From a virus, in the IMG/VR virus record IMGVR_UViG_3300034284_001491, positions 20,462 to 84,461 of that record: a stretch of DNA of 64,000 bases; one strand, 5' to 3'. The position numbers and the translations under genes are program-made. Below are positions 16,789-28,000 of the stretch, piece by piece; position 1 is the stretch's first letter; every line of letters starts with the position of its first letter. Below the pieces are notes generated by a model. The model was not told the origin of the DNA. It saw only the letters and a program-made list of their open reading frames with translations, and searched no databases.

Positions 16789-17147
16789 GAGTTTCAAAAC
16801 TATTCAATATAGATATATATTCCTGTAAAGTTCAACTTATTGTAACTGATGATGTATATAATGAAGAAAGAGCATTATATGCAAAGAATGGTGAAGATCA
16901 TGAAGACTATGTTGCTTCAGATGGTATTACATTAAACTTTGAGAATGATATCTATTATGTAGTTTTTTCCACTAATTCTGTATCACATAACCTTATTGCT
17001 CACGAGTTATATCATTTAGTATGTTCTATATGTGATTATAGAAATATTGAAGAAGAAGAAAGTAGAGCATGGTTATGCGGATACCTTACAGAAATGTTTT
17101 ATAAATTCTTAGATAAGAAAAATATCACTATTAAACATGGCTTCTAA
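16785..17147 (+). CDS. Small putative zinc metallopeptidase (HELYH)
   Basis: A 120-residue protein with the zincin motif H73-E-L-Y-H77 inside a helix (LIAHELYHLVCSI), followed by a candidate third ligand in the EEEESRAWL block about 12-20 residues later. The N-terminal half is beta-rich. This is the minimal layout of a zinc peptidase. It overlaps the previous stop (ATGA) and extends 11 bases into the muzzle gene, so all are co-translated. It could process tail or cargo proteins during assembly, or have a purely structural metal site. Two giant proteins further on carry HExxH motifs as well. Confidence 0.6.
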   Translation: MRVSKLFNIDIYSCKVQLIVTDDVYNEERALYAKNGEDHEDYVASDGITLNFENDIYYVVFSTNSVSHNLIAHELYHLVCSICDYRNIEEEESRAWLCGYLTEMFYKFLDKKNITIKHGF

Positions 17148-20100
17148 AGATAAAAATACTGGACAAAATCTAAATATAGAATCGGCTGTATTTAATAAAG
17201 GAATGATGATGGACTTTGATGATCTCATTGTCCCAGAAGGTGTTTGGATTAGAGCCAGAAATGCAGTTAATAATTCCCAAAATGGGAACATAGGTGTTAT
17301 TGGAAATGAACCTTCTAATGTTGAATGTTTAACAGTAAACTATGACGTTATCGGTTTAATATATATTTCAGATGGTACATGGGTTATATTTTTAACTAAT
17401 GATATAGCATCTGAAATTGGTATATATAGAGAAGATGGTTGTTCTTATACAAGATTATATAAAGAACTATCAAATACTTGTTTAAATTTTAAAAGAACAA
17501 ATTTAATAACAGGGATATCAAGAGAAAAGGTTGATTGTACTCGACAAATATATTTTGCTGATGGTTTAAATCCAGATAGATCTTTTGCAATTAAACAAGA
17601 TTATTCTGGTATAGTAGATGATTATTATCAAGAAACCATAACTAATGTTCAAACTGGAGAAGATCCTGATGAAGATTGTGAAATTGTTCAATATAATTTT
17701 AATCAATTAGATTGTGATAAGATTCGTTTAAATCCTTTAATGAATCCACCATGTGTTAAATTAAAAAGAGCTACATATTCTGGTTCATTATTAAATGGAA
17801 CATATCAAGTATTTATTGCGTATACAATTGATGGTCAAAGAGTAACGGATTATATAGGAAAAAGTAATCCACAATCACTATATAAACATGAAAATGCTAA
17901 TTCTTCTTTAGAAGTTATTATTGAATCTATAGACGAAAGATTTGATGAATTTGAATTAGTGGTTGTAAGTTTTTATAATGGTCAGACCCAAGCTAAAAAA
18001 ATGGGTATATATAGTACTCAAGTTGGTAGTATATTTATAGATATTATAAGTAATGAATTATCTAATATTCCTACAGGATTATTACCATTAGTATCCACTA
18101 TTTATGAAAAATCAGAGGCTATTTATAAAAATAATAATTACGCATTAAGAGTTGCACCGACATCTAAATTTGATTTTAATTATCAACCTTTAGCTAATTT
18201 AATTGAAACCGAATGGTTTGCTGCTGCATACCCAGAAGATTATTATTATAAAGGAGGAAATAAAGCTACATATCTAAGAGATGAAATTTATTCATTTTTT
18301 ATAAGATGGGTATATGCTGATGGTCAAAAATCACCATCATTTCATATTCCTGGTAGAGCAAAAAATACATTTGATTCTCAAATTATTGGACCATTACAAT
18401 TAGCATTTTTAAATGATACTCCTGAAGAAATAGATAATCAAAGATGGAGATATGAAAATACTGCAACAAGAACTTCACCATCTCTTCCAAATCCTATTAA
18501 TTATATTACAGGTCTAGGAATTAATACAGATGATGGAGGTGTTATAGTAGCAAAAGGAAAAATGGGATATTGGGAATCTACAGAAGAATATCCTAATTAT
18601 AAACCTGATATTTGGAATTCAAGTGCACATAATTGGACAGGTGTAAATACACCAAGTCCAGAATATGATTTGTGTGGTCAAAGAATTAGACATCATAAAT
18701 TTCCTGATACAGATATTATTCCACATTTTGCATCTGAAAATGATACTATTGCACAACTACCACTACCTAATTTTAATAATGCAAATTGTAATGCTTCATA
18801 TGAAGTATTACCTAATACTATTTTAGGATTCACTAATTACTCAAATACAAAAATTATATTATTAGGTGTAAATTTTAATAATATTAAACCACCAGTTGAT
18901 AATAATGGAAATCTTATACCTGGTATCATTGGATATGAAATATTAAGAGGAAATAGATTAGGTAATAAAACTATACTTGCAAAAGGTGTTGTCACTAATT
19001 TACGAGAATATAATTTACCAGAATATATTGATTCTAATATTCAAAGTCAATATAAACAGAAAGGATTATTTTTAAATTATCCATTTAATGATTTAAGAAA
19101 AGATGAACTTTTATCTACAATTAAAGTTGATGGTGGTGTAAATAATTCTTGTCGTACTAATGATTATCCTTTACTTGGACAAGATTCATCAACATTATTT
19201 TCAAATAAATTTATAGGTTTTCATTCTCCAGAAACAACATTTTATAATTCATTCTTAGATATTGATGAAATTAAAATTACAGGAGAATTAAATGGAGTGG
19301 CAAATGGTAGATTTGTTGAAGTAAATAAACATCCTAAACATGCTTTACCTGCAGATATAGCATTTATATTATCATTATTCTTTGGATGGCTTACATCAAG
19401 AAATGCATTAGGATTAACTATACTTGGAATTGGTGGTGGTAATACACAATATTTAACTCAAGCAGGTTCAACACAAAGTGTAACTACAGATAATGATTTA
19501 TTATCTGCTCCAATTGCAGGTGCAATTTCTAAACCTATTCAAAGAATATATTATACAATTATGTTTTCTCAGAGTTATCTGGATGCAATTATTAGTATTA
19601 TGGCTGATAGACAGTATGCATTACAACATATAGCTCATTGTTACTATTCCAAGTATACACCTGGAATAAAGAAAACTAGAAAAATAAAAAATGCAAGTTA
19701 TATAGGATCAAATAGACAACAAGTATCAGAAAAATATATTATAAACAATATTTATAGAAATAGATTTCTTTGTATTGAAACAGAAAATAATTTTATTGAA
19801 AAACCTTTACTAACTGATACATCTAGATATTCAGTGGATAAGGTTCTAGGAATAAATGATATAAGTTATGAAGATCCAACTAATAAAACTGTTAGTACAA
19901 CATCATCATGTTTATATGCATCTTTAAAATTTAAATTAAGAAATATATATGGTCAATTAGATCAAATAAGACAATTACCAATATCTACTTGTATTCACAC
20001 TATTAATCAAAATAATAGAAATGCTGTAAATTCTACAAATTATACAATATTTGGAGGAGATAATTATATTGGTAGATACACTGAAAAAAATACTTTCTTT

Positions 20101-22071
20101 TTCTTTTATGATTGGTTAAGTGGACAACCAGATAGATTTGAATATGATTATAGAAAATATTCTATGATTCCATATCCAAGATATTGGATAAATACAGAAA
20201 AATATATTACATCAAAAGTAATTCAAGATTTAATTCCAGGACTCGGATGTGAAGAGGAAGGAGATGATAATGCACTTAATACTCTAACATATCAAGATAG
20301 ATTTCCAAGCGATCAATCATCACTATCTAGAAAAAGAAATGTAACTGGATTTAATTTAGAGGCTATTAGTGGTTTATTTTGTAATGGTGACGAAGTACTA
20401 TTTAGAATAGATGGTTGGTTTTATTTATTTTATTCAGGAGTAAAAGATTTTTATGTAGAATCTGAAATTAATTTAGCTCAAAGAGATCATGATGATTTAA
20501 TAGAAACAAGACATTATGATCATAAAGAATTCACTGATATAAATCAAATGTTTAATTCTGATATAATTAAAGAATTAAACTATTATAAATATGATCAATC
20601 ATTAAGTGTAGATAGATTTTATAATATCTACACCACTTTTTCTATAATTCAACCAAGATGGTATAATCCTATTGTTGCAGAATCATGTTATGTATATTCT
20701 CCAAAAAGAATTATATATTCTCTACCAATTAAAAAAGAAAATAGAATAGATTTTTGGAAATTTTATCTTGTTAATAATTATTATGAATTTAATTCTAAAA
20801 TAACATCTGTTAGTCCAATATCTAAAAGTGGTGCTCTTGTTCATTTTAAAGATATTAGTCCTGTAGTATTTCAAGGAGTAGATGAATTAAAAACAGATCT
20901 TGGAACTAAACTTACAGTTGGAGATGGTGGATTATTTAGTCAACCATTACAAAATATTGTAAATACAGATGCACCATATGAATATGGTTCATGTCAAGAT
21001 AGATATTCAATTATTAATACACCATTTGGAATATTTTGGATCAGTCAAGATCAAGGTAAAATATTTAACTATGCTGGAAAACTTGATGAAATTTCTAATA
21101 AAGGAATGAGATGGTGGTTTAATAAATATCTTAAATATTTTTTATTAGAAGATTTTCCAAATTTTGAAGAAACCCAAAATCCAGTAATAGGTGTTGGGTG
21201 TCAAGCAATTTATGATAATAAGAATCAAATCATATATTTTACAAAACGTGATTTTAAACTTTTAACATCGGGTGTTTTAAGATATATAGGTAATGATGAA
21301 TTTGAAACAATTGTAGGAAGATTACGAGTTAAACTAGGTGATCCGAGATTTTTTGAAGATGCTTCTTGGACAATATCTTATGATCCTAAAATGCAAATCT
21401 GGATATCATTTCATGATTGGCATCCTGAGTTAATGATTCCAGAAAGAAATACATTTACTACAATTAAAAATAAAGTATTCTATAAACACAATAATACATG
21501 TACAAGTTTCTGTAATTTTTATGGAGTAAATTATCCTTTTGAAATTGAAACAGCATTATCTACTGGGCAATCCGTGACTACAGCAAGAAATGTTGAGTAT
21601 ATGTTAGAATCATATAGATATACAAATAACTGTATAGATAATCATCACTTACTTGATCATAACTTTGATAATATGATTATTTATAATAGTGAGCAAATTT
21701 CAGGTGTACTTAATTTAGTACCACATCCTAAAAATGATCCTATTACAATGATATCATATCCTATAATAAATCCCAATAGTATTGATGTTTTATATAGTAA
21801 AGAAGAAAATAAATATAGAGTAAATCAGTTTTGGGATATTACTAGTGATAGAGGAGAATTTACTAGTAATACAAATATTTTATGGGAAACTGCAACTAAT
21901 GGATATGCTAAAGCAATTAGACCAGGATCAGTGAATTATGCTAAATCTCCATTAGAAAGAAAGAAATTTAGACATTATTCTACTAGAGTTATTCTAAGAA
22001 AAAATATCTCTAACAATATTAAGATGTTTTATAAATTGTTTAATCTTAAACAAGCACAGTCTTACCGATGA
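17137..22071 (+). CDS. Tail muzzle / stabilisation-type protein (1644 aa)
   Basis: A very large, beta-rich protein without membrane segments. Residues 20-60 contain FNKGMMMDFDDLIVPEGVWI and ARNAVNNSQNGNIGVIGNEP, the typical opening of the crAss-like tail stabilisation or muzzle protein, in which repeated beta domains read out a cyclic arrangement. The size and position, directly after ring proteins and before cargo genes, agree. In the known crAss-like virion this protein forms the distal tail tube through which DNA and cargo leave. The stop overlaps the start of the next gene. No enzyme motif was noticed. Confidence 0.7.
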   Translation: MASKDKNTGQNLNIESAVFNKGMMMDFDDLIVPEGVWIRARNAVNNSQNGNIGVIGNEPSNVECLTVNYDVIGLIYISDGTWVIFLTNDIASEIGIYREDGCSYTRLYKELSNTCLNFKRTNLITGISREKVDCTRQIYFADGLNPDRSFAIKQDYSGIVDDYYQETITNVQTGEDPDEDCEIVQYNFNQLDCDKIRLNPLMNPPCVKLKRATYSGSLLNGTYQVFIAYTIDGQRVTDYIGKSNPQSLYKHENANSSLEVIIESIDERFDEFELVVVSFYNGQTQAKKMGIYSTQVGSIFIDIISNELSNIPTGLLPLVSTIYEKSEAIYKNNNYALRVAPTSKFDFNYQPLANLIETEWFAAAYPEDYYYKGGNKATYLRDEIYSFFIRWVYADGQKSPSFHIPGRAKNTFDSQIIGPLQLAFLNDTPEEIDNQRWRYENTATRTSPSLPNPINYITGLGINTDDGGVIVAKGKMGYWESTEEYPNYKPDIWNSSAHNWTGVNTPSPEYDLCGQRIRHHKFPDTDIIPHFASENDTIAQLPLPNFNNANCNASYEVLPNTILGFTNYSNTKIILLGVNFNNIKPPVDNNGNLIPGIIGYEILRGNRLGNKTILAKGVVTNLREYNLPEYIDSNIQSQYKQKGLFLNYPFNDLRKDELLSTIKVDGGVNNSCRTNDYPLLGQDSSTLFSNKFIGFHSPETTFYNSFLDIDEIKITGELNGVANGRFVEVNKHPKHALPADIAFILSLFFGWLTSRNALGLTILGIGGGNTQYLTQAGSTQSVTTDNDLLSAPIAGAISKPIQRIYYTIMFSQSYLDAIISIMADRQYALQHIAHCYYSKYTPGIKKTRKIKNASYIGSNRQQVSEKYIINNIYRNRFLCIETENNFIEKPLLTDTSRYSVDKVLGINDISYEDPTNKTVSTTSSCLYASLKFKLRNIYGQLDQIRQLPISTCIHTINQNNRNAVNSTNYTIFGGDNYIGRYTEKNTFFFFYDWLSGQPDRFEYDYRKYSMIPYPRYWINTEKYITSKVIQDLIPGLGCEEEGDDNALNTLTYQDRFPSDQSSLSRKRNVTGFNLEAISGLFCNGDEVLFRIDGWFYLFYSGVKDFYVESEINLAQRDHDDLIETRHYDHKEFTDINQMFNSDIIKELNYYKYDQSLSVDRFYNIYTTFSIIQPRWYNPIVAESCYVYSPKRIIYSLPIKKENRIDFWKFYLVNNYYEFNSKITSVSPISKSGALVHFKDISPVVFQGVDELKTDLGTKLTVGDGGLFSQPLQNIVNTDAPYEYGSCQDRYSIINTPFGIFWISQDQGKIFNYAGKLDEISNKGMRWWFNKYLKYFLLEDFPNFEETQNPVIGVGCQAIYDNKNQIIYFTKRDFKLLTSGVLRYIGNDEFETIVGRLRVKLGDPRFFEDASWTISYDPKMQIWISFHDWHPELMIPERNTFTTIKNKVFYKHNNTCTSFCNFYGVNYPFEIETALSTGQSVTTARNVEYMLESYRYTNNCIDNHHLLDHNFDNMIIYNSEQISGVLNLVPHPKNDPITMISYPIINPNSIDVLYSKEENKYRVNQFWDITSDRGEFTSNTNILWETATNGYAKAIRPGSVNYAKSPLERKKFRHYSTRVILRKNISNNIKMFYKLFNLKQAQSYR

Positions 22072-25000
22072 AAAAATCATTTAAAAAAAATACAAGAGAA
22101 GGATTACCAAACGGACCTAATGAAATAAAAACAACACAATCTGGATTTATTATTTCAGAAAGAGGTCAATGGGATTTTCCAGGATTACCTACAATGATTC
22201 CTTCTAATAATATTACAATGAAGAATGTTCCATATCCTGTATTTGGATTTGATGATTTAGGATATAGTCAAATGATGTATCCTGGTATGGATTATAAATT
22301 TCCAGGAAATCAAGTGTATGAGTTACCTATAGCACAAGTTGGCAAGGAAAATAAAGTTCCTTCATATGAAGATTTATATAAAGAATATAATATTGTTCAA
22401 TCTCAAGTAAATGATTATTTAAGAAATAATAAAGGACGAGAAGAAGAAAGAAATTATAGACTTAGATTAAATGATACAGCTAATAAACTTATAGAACAAG
22501 GAATAGATGTAAGAGAAGAAGGATATATTCCAGATCATATAAAAAATAGTCCTGAATTTAGAGCTGATTGTATAAGTGGTACTTGTAGAATTTTAAATGA
22601 AATTGGAGAACCAACTAAATATTATAGCAACACTCTTTTGCAAGATGATGTAATTGCTGGAAAAGTTCCAGGAAGAACATTTGATTATAGTGTTAAAGGA
22701 ATTGTTCCTGGGGATATTTTACAATTTAAATCAGATGAAAAAAGTTATCCGTTTCATGCTTATTTAATCCAAGATATTTCTGAACCGGATGCAAAAGGTA
22801 ACAGAACAGTTAAAGTTGCTGGATCTTCAGGAAATGGACCATTGAGAAATGAAATATATATATTAACCCCAGATAATAAAATTACAGATACATGGGGTAA
22901 TCCAAGATACGTTCAAACTATAAGAAGAGAAAGATTTGATAAAAATCCAGTACCTAATGATCTTTTAAAAAGAAGAGATGAATTAAAATCTAATTTAGAA
23001 AAATACTATCCTAATGCATTTAAAAATTTTGATGTAGATACTGATGCATTTAAACCAACAGCTTTTATAAGAAATAACAATAATAAATTAAATCTAGGTA
23101 ATCCAGGATTCCCTTCAGAAACTATTAATTTAGATGAATCTAAATTAGATGAAATATTAACTCAGTTTTCTGATCCAGATTTTAAAAGTAATTTTATGAA
23201 GCAACAAAAAGTCAGTAATGATGAGTATGATGCTATTGTAAAAAATGTAATTGGTATATATGGTGCAGAATCCAAATTTGGAACAGGATATGGTAGAGAG
23301 CCTTTATGGCTACAAAAATTTTTAGCAGGTCCAAAAGGAATTCAATCAGTGGGACCTTTTCAGATTAATCCTAAAATGCTTAAAACAAAAAGATTTTCTA
23401 GAAATGATTTATTTGATCCTATTTTAGGTTCTGAAGCTGCTGCAATATTTCTTGCTGAAAATTTACCATTACTTAGAAATAGAGCTGGTTTAAAACCTGG
23501 AGATGATCACTATAGTGAAAATTTAAATAAAGATAACTATTTAGAATATATTCCATATTTAATGAATCAACAAGGTTTATTATTAGGAGATAATTATACA
23601 GAGGAAGAAAAACCAGGAAGAATAGCAAGATTTTTTGGAGCTGACCCTACACCTACACCAGAAAATAAATTAACGGGTGATTCAGAATATAATCAAGCAG
23701 TAAAAAGATATATTGAAAATCTTGGTGTACAAGCAATTCCTGCTAGTATGTCTAATCCTGTTACAATATCTGATTATCAAGATGGTGGTATATTTAATCC
23801 CAATACAGATGAGTTTATTGGATTTGTTGATGAGTTGCCTAAAGCTCAAGATGGTGAAGAAACCAAAGCTAAACCCATAACTAATATTGATCTAGCACCT
23901 ATTGAAATAACTGCTAAAAGAACAATTTGGGATAAATTAAAAGGATTTGCAAGACAATTCCCAGGAGTTGATTTTGATGAATATCAAAGATCTAAAGCAT
24001 TACAAGAAAAATATCAAAATGCTTGGTTTCCTGAATCACCTAAAAATTTACAATTTATAGAACAAAGAGCACTAGAAGATGGTAAAAGTGCTTATAGACC
24101 TAGTACACTACAATTTAATCCTATTACTGGTGAAATAATGCCTGCTAGTGGAAGAATAGATCCTGATGATACTTTTGATTTAGCTTTATTACCTGCTAGT
24201 CTACCTTTTAAAGCTACAAGTAGATTAGGTAAAATAGGATTAGGTGCTATTGAAATGGTAAATCCAATTAGTGGATTTCGTAATTTATTTCCAACTTATA
24301 AAAATATTTATAGAATAGAACCTACATCATGGTCTAAAGATCCTACTGATGCTTTAAGTGGAAGATGGTTTGGTGAATTAGAGGAAATGCCTTTTTATGT
24401 AAAAAATTTAAAAGATAAAGATGCTGGTTATAGAATAATGAGAAAAAAAGTAAGTGAAAAGAAGTGGAAAAAAATATCAGGTGAAAATATGCCAGATGAA
24501 GCAAAAAAAATGAGTATTGGTCCAGGAAAATATGGTACTTATGATAATGCTTCTAAATCTGGTGAATTATCTCAAGCACAAGCAAGAAGATTAACTCTTG
24601 GTGCACATATACCTTCTGATGTAGAACATGCTTCTTTAAATAAAAATCTTATAAATTTAAATGAAGGAATTCTTCCAGAAGAAGTAGTTAGCAAAATTAG
24701 ATTAGGAAATCCAAGAAAATTTTTATCTTCTTCTGGAAAAGTAGAATATCCTGCTGGAGAATTAGGAAAAGAAGGTGCAACAGATCATGTATTTCACTTA
24801 TTATATCAGCAGTTTAAAAATCAAGGATATGAAAAACCAATATTAGGAATTCCTAGAAAATACTTTCCATTTAAAAATGGAGGTTTATATAATTCATATA
24901 TGTATCAGGTAGGTGGTCCTAAAGATGATGATGATAAAAAACGTGTGTTAGTAACTCCTAATGGATTAGTGGCCCCTACATTAAATACATTTGAAGTAAT

Positions 25001-28000
25001 AGAAGAAAGAACACCATTACAAAAAATATATGATGAAGAATTTCAAAAGAGACTAAATGCCGATAAAGCATTTCAAGAAAAATGGTATCCTGGTCAAGAA
25101 TATGATCCCACTAATATAGAAAAAAGAGCTGTAATGGCAGCTAATGATAAAGTTTCTAAATATATAATAAATCAAAGAAATAAAGAAGGTAAGACAAGAA
25201 ATAGTTATGCTAATAGACAAGAGTTTTTAAAAGCATTAACTGATGAAGAAAAAAAATATATAGGGCAATCTAATTTAGCAGGTTATTTAGAACCCGATGC
25301 AGGTTCTAGATTTAGAGCAGCTTGGCATAATATAAATCATTTAGGGCAAGGATTTTTAAACACCGATCCTGATTTAACACAAGAAGAAGCTAATAACATT
25401 AGTAGATGGAATGCATTTGCACCACTTGGTGTACCATTAAATGCATTAAGAGCTACTCTAACAGGAGATAATATTGGAGAAGCTTTTAAAGGAGAAACTT
25501 CTAGACCTTGGATGTCAGCAGATGAGCAACCATTAGCAAGTGGTATGGAATCAACTGTTCCATATTTAAATACAGTAGGAGATGTTGGAATGGATCCTCT
25601 TAATTTTTCAGGTATGGGTATTGGTCAAGGATTAAGTAAAGTATTAAATCCATTTAATAAATTCAAAAGATTAAATCCAAATATAACTTCTTCTGTAGAT
25701 AATGTTGGTAAAGGTTTAACACAAGCATCTAAACGAGCTTGGCAAATGGAAGAACTTCCAGGATTACATTTAAAATCTACAATGGAAGGAGAAGCTATTT
25801 CTAAAATAGTAGAACCTAAAACAGGTTTAATAAATACAGAACAAGCATTAGCTATTATAGGTAAAGAATCAGGAGGTGCTGATAAAGTTGCTCTTATACG
25901 AAAAGGACTAGGAGATAAGATTCCTAAAAAGATGGACTTTAATGAGTTCAGAAAAATAACTCAAGAACAACTTATTCCTTTAGAAAGACAATTTAGTACA
26001 CAAAGCAGTAATTATGGTATAGATAGAATTGGATATCCTGGTGCTACAGATGTAGAAGCAAATATTGATGGTACTTTTAATATTTTTGGAAATCCTACAA
26101 AATTTAAAACAAGAGAAGAGGCTGAAGAATTTTTAAAATTACAATTACCATTAGAAAATCAAACTCTTATATTAGGAAACAAATCTAAATTTGGCAGAGG
26201 ATCTCATGCTCATGGTAATCCAGAAGAAACTCTTGGTCATGTTCACTTTTTAAGGGATGCTGAAACTCCTGATGTATTAACAGTAACACAAATACAATCT
26301 GATGCTTTTCAAGGTACATATAGAATAATGCCAAAAGATTCTAAAAATTTAACTGCTTTAGAAAAACAACAAAAATCTTTAGCAAGAATGGAAGAATTAC
26401 AAGAGCGTAACAAGGCTATTCTTAATAAAATGAAAACTGAAGGTGTTGATGAAGCAGGATTACCAGTTCTAGATTATCAAATAAGACAATTTGAAGATAT
26501 AGTAAAAGCACAAGAAAACACTAACATATTTAAAAAAGCGGATATTGAAAACTTTACTCAAAAACAACTACTTGATAAAAACCATCAAGAAAGATACTTA
26601 CAAGAACTTGTAGATTATGCAGGAAAAAGAGGTGATGTAAATAAGGTTAGAGTGCCTACAAGTGAAACTGCTGCTAAAGTTCAAGGGTACAATCCTATTC
26701 AAGAATCAACACTAGGTCCTGTAACAAAAAAACAACTTGATGAATCATCTACATTTGAAGAATTTTTAACACTAAAGAAGGAACAAATAGGTAATTATAA
26801 ATTAAATAATGAAGAATTAAACACATTTAAAAAAATATACAATGATTATAAAGCTGGTAAGTTAGGAAAAGTGTATGATCCAGCTCATACAACTATTCTT
26901 AAAAAATATTCAGAGCAACCTAAAACTATTAAAAAATTATTTGGTAAAGAACCTACAATAGTAACAGATAGTAAAGGTAATACATGGTATGAATTTGATA
27001 TACCTGAAAAGTTTAAAAAAGGTAAAGGAGAAATTAAAGCTTTTGGACTAGCACCATATATAGGATTAGGAGGAGCAGGAGCATTAGGAGCAGGAGCATT
27101 ACAACAAAATAACCAATCTAAAAAACAATCTAAAGGTGGAAATATATATGCTAATGGAGGATTAGTGAAAGCACAAATAGGTATACAAACGATGAGACCA
27201 GATGCAACATCTGTTAATATGAATTTACCTCAAATAGATCTATCAAAAAAATTAAAATTAACTGAAGAAAATAAAAAACGTATACAAGAATTATTTCCAG
27301 ATAAAAAACAAGCTTTGGAAGAATTAGAATCATTGTATTATAATGCATATGAGGATTTTGGAAGTAGATTTAATAAATTAAATACTTGGCCTGAATTATC
27401 TGGTAAAACAATTAATCTAACAACAGATAGATATCGTGGTGCTAATATTCCTATTGAATATCTTAACATGTTAACTGATTCTGCTAAAAGATTTAAATTA
27501 GATCCTTATTTATTATATGCAATTGCTGGAAGAGAATCAACATTCGGACAAGGTAAGAATAATGAAGGTAGAAATGTTTCTCCAATAAATCTTGTTTCAG
27601 GTTGGAATATAGATGAACCATATAGACCGTATTCATATGAAAGATTCTTAGCCGATAAGAATAGTCCCAATATAATAAAATCAAAAAGTAGTAGTGGACT
27701 TTTCTTTCATACTCCTGAAAAAGAAAATGAATTAAATGAACTTAATAATTATATTATTGAAAATAATTTATTTGATGAATACAAAAATAAAATATCTAAA
27801 TCTCCTAAACTTCAATACACTAATCCATTTGATTTAGTTTCAGAATTTATTGTTAATAAAGGAATTGAAAAATATAATCCAGGAGATCCAGATTATAAAA
27901 ATAAAATCAATAAAGAAATTGAATTATTAAGAAGTGATCCTGAATTTACAAAATACTATAATAGTATGAATAAAAAATTTGGTGGTAGTCTAGAAAAATA

